A DNA stretch of 64,000 nucleotides from Marinibacterium sp050389775 (GCF_050389775.1 NZ_CP177147.1:1-64000), one strand, 5' to 3'; positions 35,338 through 43,999 are shown, counted from the first letter of the stretch. A program made the numbers and translations. Notes: generated by a model from the letters alone, not told the origin.

Positions 35338-35350
35338 CTGGGAGTTCCTT

Positions 35351-36094
35351 TCAGGCAAAGTCTGCGCGCGCGGCCAGCCGGTCGGCGGCCCGTTCGAACC
35401 GGGTCCGCGTGGCGATGCGGGCGGCCTCGGCATCGCCGGCATGCAGGGCATCCAGCACGGCGCGGTGTTCATCCATGATGTCGGGTCCGAATTCCGACGC
35501 GGCGGCGTTCTTCAGAAAGGCCGACCGCAGGTTGTTCTGTATGTTGGCCTCGATCATCGCCACCACCTCGGCATAATACGGATTGCCCGAAGCTTCGGTT
35601 ATATGGCGGTAGAGAAGCAACTCGGTATCGACACGATCTTCCAGCGCCTCGGCGGGGCCCTGCGTATCGGCCTCGGCCATGTGGTGGAACAGCCGGTCGA
35701 TCTCGGCCATCTGCTCGGGCGTCCGGGCCGTGGCCGCAAGGGCCGAAGCCCCGGCCTGCACCCCGGTGCGCAGCTGCAGAAGCTGGACGATCTGCTTGCG
35801 TTTCTCGAAACAGGCCGGGCTGATGCGGAAGGCCGAGCGCTGCGAGGTTTCGGTCACAAAGGCCCCCACCCCGCGCCGGGAATCGACGATGCCATCGTAG
35901 CGCAAGAGCGAGATCGCCTCGCGCACGACAGTGCGCGCCACGCCGAACCGCTTGGCCAGCTCGGCTTCGGTGGGCAGCCGGTCGCCCGGTGCCAGCTGGC
36001 CGCCTTCGATGGCGCCCATGATCGACACGGCCACCTCGTCCGGCAGCCGGCGCGGACGATCGATGCGGCCAAAGAGTGCGGATCCGTCAGACAT
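35351..36094 (-). CDS. GntR family regulator, FadR/FCD subfamily
   Basis: A 247-residue regulator. Residues 18 to 80 form the winged helix (AVSIMGAIEGGQLAPGDRLPTEAELAKRFGVARTVVREAISLLRYDGIVDSRRGVGAFV). The C-terminal FCD domain has the metal/ligand marks TELLLYRHITEASGNPYYAEVV and DEHRAVLDALHAGDAEAA. It is cotranscribed with the ThDP enzyme and divergent from the dehydrogenase/TRAP operon. A perfect FadR-like palindrome of 27 bases lies in the gap, almost surely its operator. The likely effector is a hydroxy or keto acid handled by the neighbouring enzymes. Confidence 0.92.
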   Translation of the reverse strand: MSDGSALFGRIDRPRRLPDEVAVSIMGAIEGGQLAPGDRLPTEAELAKRFGVARTVVREAISLLRYDGIVDSRRGVGAFVTETSQRSAFRISPACFEKRKQIVQLLQLRTGVQAGASALAATARTPEQMAEIDRLFHHMAEADTQGPAEALEDRVDTELLLYRHITEASGNPYYAEVVAMIEANIQNNLRSAFLKNAAASEFGPDIMDEHRAVLDALHAGDAEAARIATRTRFERAADRLAARADFA

Positions 36095-36182
36095 GATGCC
36101 AACCTCCGGTTGCAGTGACGCGATTGCAGATACAGGCCCCGATAGTACAGGCCTTCGGCAGTGTTCTCAAATGAGATATAAG

Positions 36183-36209
36183 AAAACAGGTTGTCAGACA
36201 ACCTGTTTT
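36183..36209. promoter_or_regulatory. perfect 27-base palindromic operator, FadR type
   Basis: Two exact 13-base arms, starting AAAACAGG and ending CCTGTTTT, meet around a central A; the middle reads TTGTCAGACAA, the TNGTC-N-GACNA core bound by FadR-subfamily GntR proteins. It sits 31 bases before the dehydrogenase start and 88 bases from the GntR start, so one site could control both operons. Confidence 0.8.
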
Positions 36210-36240
36210 GGTGCTTTGTTGAGCACAAATGGAGGACCAC

Positions 36241-37137
36241 ATGAGAATCGGATTGATCGGGCTGGGCGGCATGGGGCGCGGGCTGGCCAAGAACATGGCG
36301 GCCAAGGGTGTCGACCTGACCGTGCAGGACCTGGATGCCGCCCGCGTGGCCGCGGCCGTTGCACAGGGCGCGCGGGCCGGTGACGACCCGGTGCAGATGG
36401 CGCGCGACTGCGACGTGCTGATGATCTGCGTGACCACGGCCGAGGCCGTGCAGGGCATCGCCCTGGGGCCCGACGGGGCGCTGGCCGCGATGTCGCCGGG
36501 CGACGTGCTGGTCGACCACACGACCGTGTCGGCCGAACATGTCGACGTGATGCGCCGGGCCTGCGCCGAGGTCGGCGTGCATTATGCCGAAGCCCCGATG
36601 ACCCGCACCCCGGCCCATGCCGACCGGGGCGAGGTCAACATCCTCTTCGGCGGCGAGGAAACGCTGGTCGAACGGCTGCGCCCGGTCTTCGAGACCTATG
36701 CCGAGAACATCTTTCACGTCGGCCCGGCCGGCCATGCCATCCGGTTGAAACTGATCCACAATTACATCGCTTTCGCCAATGTCGCCTCGTTCTGCGAAGG
36801 CTTTGCCCTGGCCGCCAAGGAAGGGCTCGACATGACCAAGGTCATCGGGATCATCTCGGCCGCCGGGGGCAAGTCGGGGATGATGGACCTGTATGGCGAG
36901 CTGACCCTGTTGCGCGATTTCACCCCGCACATGTCGCTGAAGAACGCCCAGAAGGACGTGCGGTACTACGCCGAATGGCTGGAACAGGCCGGCCTGCCCG
37001 GCTTCATGGCCCAATCGGTGCACCAGACCTATGCGCTGGCCTCGATCATGGGCCATGGCGACGAAGGCTGCACGGCCGTGATCAAGGCCTACGAAGACCT
37101 GACCGGGGTCGAGGCCAAACTGCCGGCCGCCGAATGA
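36241..37137 (+). CDS. NAD(P)-dependent beta-hydroxyacid dehydrogenase family oxidoreductase
   Basis: A 298-residue member of the HIBADH/GarR/YihU family. The Rossmann loop is GLIGLGGMGRGLA (residues 4 to 16), the catalytic lysine is K170 in GHAIRLKLIHNY with N174 next to it. The substrate loop, normally DAPVSGG, reads EAPMTRTPAHADRG at residues 117 to 130, with R122 where glycine is usual. It would oxidise a 3-hydroxy acid or reduce a semialdehyde. The ATG at 36241 has GGAGG six bases upstream; 36229 is less likely. It starts the operon with the TRAP transporter genes. Confidence 0.88.
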   Translation: MRIGLIGLGGMGRGLAKNMAAKGVDLTVQDLDAARVAAAVAQGARAGDDPVQMARDCDVLMICVTTAEAVQGIALGPDGALAAMSPGDVLVDHTTVSAEHVDVMRRACAEVGVHYAEAPMTRTPAHADRGEVNILFGGEETLVERLRPVFETYAENIFHVGPAGHAIRLKLIHNYIAFANVASFCEGFALAAKEGLDMTKVIGIISAAGGKSGMMDLYGELTLLRDFTPHMSLKNAQKDVRYYAEWLEQAGLPGFMAQSVHQTYALASIMGHGDEGCTAVIKAYEDLTGVEAKLPAAE

Positions 37138-37204
37138 ACGACCTGCGCCGCACCCGGCGGAGGCCGGGCCGGCGCAGCCATGCATCACAGGGAGGAACCA
37201 AAAG

Positions 37205-38176
37205 ATGCTCAGAACACTGATGATTTCGGGCGCTGTCTCGGCGCTGATGACCGGCGGCGCGCTGGCCCAGGATGTCACCCTGCGGCTGGCCCATTTCGCC
37301 GCCGAAACCCACCCGGGCCACATCGCCGCCCAGAGCTTTGCCGAGGCCGTGGCGGAACGCACCGACGGGGCGATTGCCGTCGAGCTCTACCCGGCCAACC
37401 AGCTGGGCAGCCCGCCCGAACAGCTGGAACAGACGATCCTGGGCGCCATCGAGATGAACCTGCCGACCCAGGGCGGGCTGGACAAGTACGAAAAGGCCTT
37501 TGGCACGGTGATGACGCCCTTTGCCTTTTCCAGCTACGAAGAGGCGCACCAGGTGCTGGACGGGCCGTTCAGCGACTGGGCCGGGCCCAAGCTGGAAGAC
37601 CAGGGGCTGGTGCTGCTGTCGAACTGGGAATACGGGTTCCGCAACATCACCAATTCGAAACATCCGATCAACACGCCCGAGGACGTCGCCGGGCTGAAGC
37701 TGCGCACGCCGCCCGAGCTGCAGATCGTCGCGGCACTTGAAGGGCTGGGCGCCTCGACCACGCAGATCGCCTTTCCCGAGCTGCCCAACGCGCTGAACCA
37801 GGGCGTCGTCGATGGCCAGGAAAACCCGATCGGGGTGATCTATCACTACAAGCTGAACGACTTTCAGGAAAACCTGGCGCTGACCCGGCATGTCTACAAT
37901 TCGATGGTCCATGTCATCAACAAGGACGTCTTCGACGGGCTGACCGAGGCGCAACAGACCATCCTGCGCGAGGAAAGCGTGCGGGCCGGGCAGATGATGC
38001 GCGAACTGGTCATCGCCCAGGAGGAAAAGGAGATCGCCGCGCTGGAAGAGGCCGGCATGCAGGTCACCCGGCCCAACCTGGCGCCCTTTGCCGCCCTGAT
38101 GGGCCCGGCGCGGGACCGCGTCGCGGAATATTCGGGCCGCGAGAACATGGACACCTTCCTGAGCTTCCTCGACTGA
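37205..38176 (+). CDS. dctP: TRAP transporter substrate-binding protein DctP
   Basis: A 323-residue DctP receptor. The signal peptide ends near residue 22 (GGALAQ). Family marks include HFAAETHPGHIAAQSFAEAVAERTDGAIAVELYPANQLG, the ligand Arg in AGLKLRTPPELQ, and ELPNALNQGVVDGQENPIGV. It captures an organic anion for the DctQM permease encoded downstream. CAGGGAGGAAC before the ATG at 37205 is a strong ribosome binding site. A GC hairpin (38183-38211) follows before dctM, which would raise receptor levels over permease. The substrate is probably what the dehydrogenase and ThDP enzyme metabolise. Confidence 0.92.
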   Translation: MLRTLMISGAVSALMTGGALAQDVTLRLAHFAAETHPGHIAAQSFAEAVAERTDGAIAVELYPANQLGSPPEQLEQTILGAIEMNLPTQGGLDKYEKAFGTVMTPFAFSSYEEAHQVLDGPFSDWAGPKLEDQGLVLLSNWEYGFRNITNSKHPINTPEDVAGLKLRTPPELQIVAALEGLGASTTQIAFPELPNALNQGVVDGQENPIGVIYHYKLNDFQENLALTRHVYNSMVHVINKDVFDGLTEAQQTILREESVRAGQMMRELVIAQEEKEIAALEEAGMQVTRPNLAPFAALMGPARDRVAEYSGRENMDTFLSFLD

Positions 38177-38182
38177 CCCCGT

Positions 38183-38211
38183 CCGCCCGCGCCGATCCCG
38201 GCCGCGGGCGG
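38183..38211 (+). terminator. hairpin between dctP and dctM
   Basis: CCGCCCGCG (38183-38191) pairs with CGCGGGCGG (38203-38211), directly after the dctP stop. No T run follows, so partial termination or 3' end protection is more likely than full stop. Confidence 0.45.
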
Positions 38212-38228
38212 GCCTGCCAGGTTTTATC

Positions 38229-39515
38229 ATGACGACCTTTCTCATTCTCGGCGCCCTGATGGTGCTGATCATCATGGGCGTGCCCATCGCCGTGTCGCTC
38301 GGCCTGACCGCGGTGGGGTTCTATGCCCTGCAGGGGGATTTCCGCATCCTGGCGATGATGCCCCAGCGGATGTTCTCGGCCACCACGGGCTTTACCCTGC
38401 TGGCCATTCCCTTCTTCATCCTCGCCGGCACGCTGATGAACACCGGGGGCATCACCGAGCGGATCTTCCGCTTTGCCAATGCCTGTGTCGGCCATGTGCG
38501 CGGCGGGCTGGGCCAGGTCAACGTGCTGGCCTCGCTGTTCTTCTCAGGCATGTCGGGCGCGGCCGTGGCCGATGCCGCCGGGCTGGGCAAGGTCGAACTC
38601 AAGGCCATGGCCGACAAGGGCTATGACCCCGATTTCTCGGCCGCCATCACCGCTGCCTCCTCGACGATCGGCCCGGTCTTTCCGCCGTCGATCCCCTTCG
38701 TGCTCTATTCCTCGATCACCGGGGTGTCGGTGGCCAAGCTGTTCCTGGCCGGTGTCGTGCCCGGCGTGCTGATGGCCCTGGCCCTGATGGCCGCCGTCTG
38801 GCTGATCGCCCTGCGCCACAAGATGCCCCGGGCCGATCACATCGACTGGGCCGAGATCTGGGACAGTTTCAAGGGCGCCGCCCTGTCATTGCTGACCCCG
38901 ATCATCATCATCGCCGGCATCTTCGGCGGCATCGTCACCCCGACCGAAGCCGGCGTGGCGGCCAGCGCCTATGCCATGTTCCTGTCGATGGTCGTCTACC
39001 GCGAGATCACCCCGCGCCAGCTGCCGGCGATCTTCTGGGAGACCCTGGTCAGCACCGTGGCCGTGATGTTCGTCATCGCCGCCGCCGGGTTCTTTGGCTG
39101 GCTGCTGGTTCACCAGCGGGTGCCCGATGCGCTTGTCTCGTCGCTGCTGGGCTTTTCCGACAGCCCGGCCGTGATCATGGCCATCGTCGTGCTGATCCTG
39201 CTGATCCTGGGCATGTTCCTGGAAGGCATCGCCGTGATCGTCCTGACCGTGCCGCTCTTTGCCCCGGTGATGGCCCAGATCGGCGTCGACCCGGTGCAGT
39301 TCGGCGTGATCATCATCATGTGTTCGATGCTGGGCCTGCTGACGCCCCCGGTGGGCATGGTGCTGTTTGCCGTCTCGGCCGTGGCCGACATGTCGGTCGG
39401 CCGGCTGTCCCGGGCCCTGCTGCCCTACCTGCTGGGCCTGGTCATCGTGCTGCTGATGGTCATTGCCATCCCGGCCGTGTCGACCTGGCTGCCTGACATG
39501 GTGCTGGGCCAATGA
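38229..39515 (+). CDS. dctM: TRAP transporter large permease DctM
   Basis: A 428-residue DctM-type membrane protein with about 12 membrane segments. Marks are the start FLILGALMVLIIMGVPIAVSLGLTA, FTLLAIPFFILAGTLMNTGGITERIF, the GMSGAAVADAAGLGKVELKAM segment, FPPSIPFVLYSSITGVSVAKLFLAG, FGGIVTPTEAGVAASAYAMFLS and MCSMLGLLTPPVGMVLF. It is the sodium-driven transport domain that accepts substrate from DctP. It comes before DctQ here, the less common order P-M-Q. The ATG at 38229 is the first in frame and gives the usual N terminus. Confidence 0.93.
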   Translation: MTTFLILGALMVLIIMGVPIAVSLGLTAVGFYALQGDFRILAMMPQRMFSATTGFTLLAIPFFILAGTLMNTGGITERIFRFANACVGHVRGGLGQVNVLASLFFSGMSGAAVADAAGLGKVELKAMADKGYDPDFSAAITAASSTIGPVFPPSIPFVLYSSITGVSVAKLFLAGVVPGVLMALALMAAVWLIALRHKMPRADHIDWAEIWDSFKGAALSLLTPIIIIAGIFGGIVTPTEAGVAASAYAMFLSMVVYREITPRQLPAIFWETLVSTVAVMFVIAAAGFFGWLLVHQRVPDALVSSLLGFSDSPAVIMAIVVLILLILGMFLEGIAVIVLTVPLFAPVMAQIGVDPVQFGVIIIMCSMLGLLTPPVGMVLFAVSAVADMSVGRLSRALLPYLLGLVIVLLMVIAIPAVSTWLPDMVLGQ

Positions 39516-39979
39516 GGCGGCTGGATCATCTCGCCGGCCAGCTGCTGCGCGCCCTGCCCATCGCCTGTTTCGCCGGGCTCTTCGGGCTGCTCTTTGTCAA
39601 TGTCGTGGCCCGCACGCTGCAACTGGCCGGCTTTGCCTGGTTCGACGAGATCGTCCAGGGCCTGTTTGCCTGGATGGTCTTCATGGGGGCCGCGGCGCTC
39701 TGGCGCGAACACGAACATTTCCGCGTCGACTGGCTGCCCGACAGCCTGCCCCCCCGGGCCTCGCGCCTGCTGCGGATCGTGGTCGTGCTGCTGAGCCTGT
39801 GTTTCCTGGTGGCGATGACCTGGTACGGCCTGTCGCTGGCCCGCAAGGCCCGGGCCGTCACGCCGATCCTGTCGCTGCCCACCGCTCTCTTCTACGCCGC
39901 GATCCCCGTCTCGGGCGCGGTGATGACGGCCTATTCCCTGGCCGACCTGGTCCGACTTCTAAGACGAAAGGAACCCTGA
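39512..39979 (+). CDS. dctQ: TRAP transporter small permease DctQ
   Basis: A 155-residue DctQ-type protein with four membrane segments. Typical features are FGLLFVNVVARTLQLAGFAWFDEIVQGLFAWMVFMGAAALWREHEHFRVDWLPDSLPPRASRLLRIVVVLLSLCFLV, including the conserved EH-x-R-V-D loop. It scaffolds the DctM transport domain. The start overlaps the dctM stop as ATGA, and its own stop overlaps the next start as TGATG, so the three genes are made together. The order and coupling support a working TRAP transporter. Confidence 0.9.
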   Translation: MRRLDHLAGQLLRALPIACFAGLFGLLFVNVVARTLQLAGFAWFDEIVQGLFAWMVFMGAAALWREHEHFRVDWLPDSLPPRASRLLRIVVVLLSLCFLVAMTWYGLSLARKARAVTPILSLPTALFYAAIPVSGAVMTAYSLADLVRLLRRKEP

Positions 39980-40299
39980 TGATACTGGATCACCGCACCT
40001 ACACCTGCCACCCCGGGCGGATCAAGAAACACATGAAGCTCTACGAGGAACACGGCTGGGAGGTGCAGCGCCGCCACCTGGGCGATCCGGTGGTCTATGC
40101 CGCGGTCGAGACCGGCGACGTCAATTCCTATGTCCATGTCTGGGTCTACGAAGATGCCGCCGACCGGGCCCGCCGTCGCGCCGCGCTGGCCGCCGATCCC
40201 GACTGGCAGAAGTTTCTCAAGCTCAGCGCCGAGAGCGGCAACCTGCTGTCGCAGGTCAACAAGATCCTCACGCCCGCGCCCTTCTTCGGCGCGGCCTGA
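39979..40299 (+). CDS. NIPSNAP family protein
   Basis: A 106-residue protein of the NIPSNAP family (dimeric alpha/beta barrel fold): MILDHRTYTCHPGRIKKHMKLYEEHGWEVQRRHLGDPVVYAAVETGDVNSYVHVWVYEDAADRARRRAALAADPDWQKFL. Such small proteins are often found in hydroxy-acid and aromatic catabolism operons, but their reaction is not known. It is the last gene of the dehydrogenase/TRAP operon, coupled by a TGATG overlap to dctQ with GAAAGGAA upstream. A bidirectional terminator follows. Confidence 0.88.
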   Translation: MILDHRTYTCHPGRIKKHMKLYEEHGWEVQRRHLGDPVVYAAVETGDVNSYVHVWVYEDAADRARRRAALAADPDWQKFLKLSAESGNLLSQVNKILTPAPFFGAA

Positions 40300-40331
40300 T
40301 CCCGTCCTGCGGGTCTTCGGCGGTGGCGCCG

Positions 40332-40364
40332 GGCGGGGCAGATGCCCCGGCCCCCTGCCCCGCC
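40332..40364. terminator. bidirectional terminator hairpin
   Basis: GGCGGGGCAG (40332-40341) and CTGCCCCGCC (40355-40364) form a 10-base perfect stem in the gap between two convergent operons, 33 bases after the NIPSNAP stop and 11 bases after the stop of the opposite gene. Confidence 0.55.
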
Positions 40365-40374
40365 GGAGACCGGC

Positions 40375-41310
40375 TCAGCCCGGCGGGTCCGGGTCGTCGT
40401 CGGACAATGACCAGCTAATTGTGTCGCTGCCACGGGTCGCCGTGACCAGCCCACCGCGCAGGATGCAATAGGCCTCGGCCACCACCCGGCCGACCCTGCG
40501 CCCCCCCGACAGCACCGGATCGCCGCGCCGCACCGGGCAGCCATCCCATTCCGCCCCCTGCCATTGCGGCCCCGGCGCCTCGAACCCGGCGATGCCCTGC
40601 GGCCCGATCCGCAGCGCCCGGCGCGGGCCGGGATGCACGACATGGCCCAGGGCTGACCCCGAATGCGGGGCCAGGTCAGCCGGGGCCACGTGATCGCGCA
40701 CCGCCGACACGGCCAGGTCGGCCAGCGCGTGATGCGGAAAGATCGTGTTGTGCAAGACCGCCACCGACAATCCCGGCGAGACATGAAGCGCTGATCCGGT
40801 ATCGCCCCGGGCCGCCATCGATGGCGAATCCAGCACGGCCAGCTCGCCCCGGGTGGTCATGGCGATCAGCCCGGCGTCGAGCTGGGGATCGACGGCCAGC
40901 GCCCGGGCCACGGCCTCGGCCGGGGCGGCACCCCCGGCCATGGCCCGCAACGCGGCGATATTGGGCGCGATGCCGTCCGGCCCGGGCATGTTGGGCAGCC
41001 TGTGGCCGGTCATCAGCCCGACGGCCGGATCGCCCGGGGTGAACTGCGACAGGGGTTCGGGCCGGTCGGGTCCCGACGACATCAGCACGGCCAGCCCGGC
41101 CGGCCGGACACCGGCAAAGCCCGGCAGGGCCAGCAGCGCCCGCGCCCCGCCGCGCTGGGTGCCCAGGTTGGCCAGGGTGCCGTCGGGCAGGATGACGGAC
41201 AGGCTGACAAAGCCGCCGATCGCCCCCCGCCCAACCGCTTCGACCCGTTCCAGGCCGGCCAGCGCCGCGCGGGCGGCATCGGGTCCGCAGACTGCAATTC
41301 CTATGGTCAC
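40375..41310 (-). CDS. conserved protein of the DUF6963/DUF1028-like type
   Basis: A 311-residue protein that I recognise as the DUF6963-like family often linked to peptide-type ABC transporters: MTIGIAVCGPDAARAALAGLERVEAVGRGAIGGF, GTQRGGARALL, MSSGPDRPEPLSQFTPGDPAVGLMTGHRLPNMPG and VAVLHNTIFPHHALADLA. The layout recalls DUF1028 and N-terminal nucleophile hydrolases, but no activity is known. The start is GTG at 41310, overlapping the ATPase stop as GTGA, so it belongs to the ABC operon. It may process or sense the imported substrate; that part is inference. Confidence 0.75.
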   Translation of the reverse strand: MTIGIAVCGPDAARAALAGLERVEAVGRGAIGGFVSLSVILPDGTLANLGTQRGGARALLALPGFAGVRPAGLAVLMSSGPDRPEPLSQFTPGDPAVGLMTGHRLPNMPGPDGIAPNIAALRAMAGGAAPAEAVARALAVDPQLDAGLIAMTTRGELAVLDSPSMAARGDTGSALHVSPGLSVAVLHNTIFPHHALADLAVSAVRDHVAPADLAPHSGSALGHVVHPGPRRALRIGPQGIAGFEAPGPQWQGAEWDGCPVRRGDPVLSGGRRVGRVVAEAYCILRGGLVTATRGSDTISWSLSDDDPDPPG

Positions 41311-43106
41311 GGTGCGGCGCCCTCCCCGGCCACCCGGTGGCCCGGGGCCACCTCGACCAGCGGCCCCATCGGCAGGAGGGCCGGGTCCATCGCCGGCAAG
41401 GCCCCCCGCCGCCGCGCCGGGTCGGGCACGGGCACGGCGCCCAGCAGGGCCTGCGTATAGGGATGGCGCGGGTCGTTCAGCACCGCCTGGCGCGGCCCGA
41501 TCTCGACGATCCGGCCCCGGCGCATGACCGCCACCCGGTGCGAGACCTCCTCGACCACGGCCATGTCGTGGCTGATGAAGAGATAGGCAAGACCAAGGCT
41601 CTGCTGCAGCTCCAGCATCAGTTCCAGCACCTGCGCCTGCACGCTGACATCCAGCGCCGAGGTCGGTTCATCGGCCACGATCAGCTTGGGATTGACCGAC
41701 AGCGCCCGGGCGATCGACAGCCGCTGCCGCTGACCGCCCGAGAATTCATGCGGATAGCGGCGGATATGGTCGGCCTCGAGGCCCACGCGCAGGAACAGCT
41801 GTTCGACCCGGTCCTCCATCTCCTTGCCCGAGGCCAGCCCGTGGATGACCATCGGTTCGGCCACCAGCCGCCCGGCGCTGATACGCGGGTTCAGCGAGGC
41901 AAAGGGATCCTGGAAGATCATCTGCATCTGTCGCCGGGCCTTGCGGACTCCGGCCGTGGACAGCCCGCGCATGTCCACGCCATCAACCTCGATCACCCCG
42001 GAATCGAGATCCAGCAGGCGCAGCACGGCGCGTCCCGTCGTCGACTTGCCCGACCCGGATTCGCCCACCAGGGCCAGCGTTTCACCCGCGTCCAGGTCAA
42101 ATCCCACGTCCTGCATCGCCGCCGTACCGGCCCGCGAGGCAAAGAGCCCGCTTTCGCGGAAGGTCTTGTTCATGCCCCGGGTGTGCAGCAGCCGCCCGCC
42201 GGTCTCGACCGGGTTGGCCGGGCTGGCCACAACCTGACGTGGCGCGGCGGCCGTGGCATAGGCGCCCAGGCGGGGCACGGCGTCCAGCAGCTTGCGGGTA
42301 TAGGCCTCTTTCGGCGCGGCAAAGATCTCGCCCACCGGCCCTTCCTCGACCTTGCGGCCCTTGTTCATGACAACGACCCGGTCGGCCATTTCGGCCACGA
42401 CCCCCATGTCATGGGTGATCAGGATGATCGAAGTGCCGAACCGCGTCTTGAGATCGCGCATCAGGTCGAGGATCTGCGCCTGCACGGTCACGTCCAGCGC
42501 GGTCGTCGGCTCATCCGCGATCAGGATCGCCGGATCGGCGGCCATGGCCATGGCGATCATCACCCGCTGGCGCATGCCGCCCGACATTTCGTGCGGGAAT
42601 TGCTTCAGCCGCCGGGCCGGATCGTCGAGACCGACCAGCTCCAGCATCTCCCGCGCGCGGGTATCGGCCTGGGCCCGGCTCATGCCCTTGTGTTCGACCA
42701 GCGCCTCGGTCAGCTGCAACCCGATCCGCAGGACCGGCGTGAGCGAGGTCATCGGCTCCTGGAAGATCATCGTGATCCGGTCGCCCCGGATGCCGCGGAT
42801 GTCACCATCCGACAGGGCCAGCAGGTCGCGGCCGGCAAAGTGTGCCGTGCCCGCCTCGATGGTCGCCGAGCGCGGCGGCAGCAGGCCCAGCAGGGCCATC
42901 GACGACACGCTCTTGCCCGATCCGCTTTCGCCCACGATGGCCAGGGTCTCGCCCGGCATCAGGTCATAGGACAGGCCGCGCACGGCCCGGTGGCGGCGGC
43001 TGCCACGGCCAAAGGCTATGGTCAGGTCGCGGACGGACAGCAGCGGCGCGGCGCCGGTGGTGTCGGTGGTCATGTCGGGTGTCTCCGTGATCATCTCGGC
43101 GCTCAT
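41307..43106 (-). CDS. fused double ATP-binding protein of an oligopeptide-type ABC transporter (DppDF)
   Basis: A 599-residue protein with two complete ABC domains. The first (residues 22 to 285) has Walker A GESGSGKS at 59 to 66, signature MSGGMRQR at 174 to 181 and ADEPTTALD; the second (from about 300) has Walker A GESGSGKS at 348 to 355, FSGGQRQR and ADEPTSALD. The two halves correspond to DppD and DppF of other systems, here in one chain. A C-terminal PDPARRRGALPAMDPALLPMGPLVEVAPGHRVA tail is typical. The ATG at 43106 overlaps the permease stop as ATGA. Confidence 0.92.
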   Translation of the reverse strand: MSAEMITETPDMTTDTTGAAPLLSVRDLTIAFGRGSRRHRAVRGLSYDLMPGETLAIVGESGSGKSVSSMALLGLLPPRSATIEAGTAHFAGRDLLALSDGDIRGIRGDRITMIFQEPMTSLTPVLRIGLQLTEALVEHKGMSRAQADTRAREMLELVGLDDPARRLKQFPHEMSGGMRQRVMIAMAMAADPAILIADEPTTALDVTVQAQILDLMRDLKTRFGTSIILITHDMGVVAEMADRVVVMNKGRKVEEGPVGEIFAAPKEAYTRKLLDAVPRLGAYATAAAPRQVVASPANPVETGGRLLHTRGMNKTFRESGLFASRAGTAAMQDVGFDLDAGETLALVGESGSGKSTTGRAVLRLLDLDSGVIEVDGVDMRGLSTAGVRKARRQMQMIFQDPFASLNPRISAGRLVAEPMVIHGLASGKEMEDRVEQLFLRVGLEADHIRRYPHEFSGGQRQRLSIARALSVNPKLIVADEPTSALDVSVQAQVLELMLELQQSLGLAYLFISHDMAVVEEVSHRVAVMRRGRIVEIGPRQAVLNDPRHPYTQALLGAVPVPDPARRRGALPAMDPALLPMGPLVEVAPGHRVAGEGAAP

Positions 43107-43999
43107 CTCTGGCGCTGCCTCGGGTCGAGCGCCTCGCGGATGCCATCGCCCAGCAGGTTGAAGCCGAGCACGGTGATGGCAATGGCCAGGCCGGGGAAGA
43201 TCATCATCCAGGGCGCCCGGCTGATCAGGTCGCGCGAGGAGGACAGCATGAAGCCCCATTCGGGCTGGGGCGGCTGCGCGCCGAGGCCCAGGAAGGACAG
43301 GCCCGCGGCGGCGAGGACGGCGGTGGATACGCCCAAAGTGCCGATGACGATCAGCGTGGGCACGACATTGGGCAGAAGATGCACGAAGATCAGCCGCACA
43401 TGGCCCGCGCCGGCGGCGACCGCGGCTTCGAAATAGGGTTTGCCCTTTTCCACCAGCACGACGGAATGGGTGACCCGGGCGTAGAAGGGGATCGAGGCGA
43501 TGCCGATGGCGATCATGGCATTGGTCAGCCCGACGCCGAAGATCGCAAGGCAGGCCAGCGCGATGACGATCTCGGTGAACGAAAACAGCACGTCCACCAG
43601 CCGCATCAGCACCCGTTCCGTCCAGCCCGAGGAATAGCCGGCGACAAGGCCCAGCAGCAGCCCGCAGGTCAGCGAGATGCCGACGGCAATGACCCCGATC
43701 TGCAGGGTCAGTCGCGCGCCGTATAGGATGCGCGAGAGCACGTCGCGGCCGAAATCGTCGGTGCCCATCAGATGCGCGCCCGATGGCGCCTGCAACCGCG
43801 GGCCGGCGGCCATGCGCAGGGGGTCAAACGGCGCGATGGCCGGGGCGGCAACGGCGCAGAAGACCAGCAGGCCGACGACGAAGAGGCCGATCAGCCCCGA
43901 GGGGCTGGCCAGCAGGGCGCGCCAGAATCCGCGGCTGCGCGCGGCGCCGGTGGTGGCAAGATCGTCGGCCAGCTCGGCCGTGGTCGAACCATGGATCAT
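43103..43999 (-). CDS. oligopeptide-type ABC transporter permease, DppC type
   Basis: A 298-residue inner-membrane permease. The first membrane segment (GLIGLFVVGLLVFCAVAAPAIAPFDPL) is followed by the DppC mark HLMGTDDFGRDVLSRILYGARLTLQIG, and the EAA loop reads PYFEAAVAAGAGHVRLIFVHLLPN. It pairs with the DppB-type permease. The ATG at 43999 overlaps the preceding stop as ATGA, which makes longer starts unlikely. Transport specificity cannot be read; RpiR control and the DUF6963-like partner suggest something other than ordinary dipeptides. Confidence 0.9.
   Translation of the reverse strand: MIHGSTTAELADDLATTGAARSRGFWRALLASPSGLIGLFVVGLLVFCAVAAPAIAPFDPLRMAAGPRLQAPSGAHLMGTDDFGRDVLSRILYGARLTLQIGVIAVGISLTCGLLLGLVAGYSSGWTERVLMRLVDVLFSFTEIVIALACLAIFGVGLTNAMIAIGIASIPFYARVTHSVVLVEKGKPYFEAAVAAGAGHVRLIFVHLLPNVVPTLIVIGTLGVSTAVLAAAGLSFLGLGAQPPQPEWGFMLSSSRDLISRAPWMMIFPGLAIAITVLGFNLLGDGIREALDPRQRQR

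Noticed and set aside
41337..43436. 699-codon open frame opposite the fused ATPase gene
   Set aside because: Antisense shadow; both ABC domains on the minus strand have complete Walker and signature motifs.
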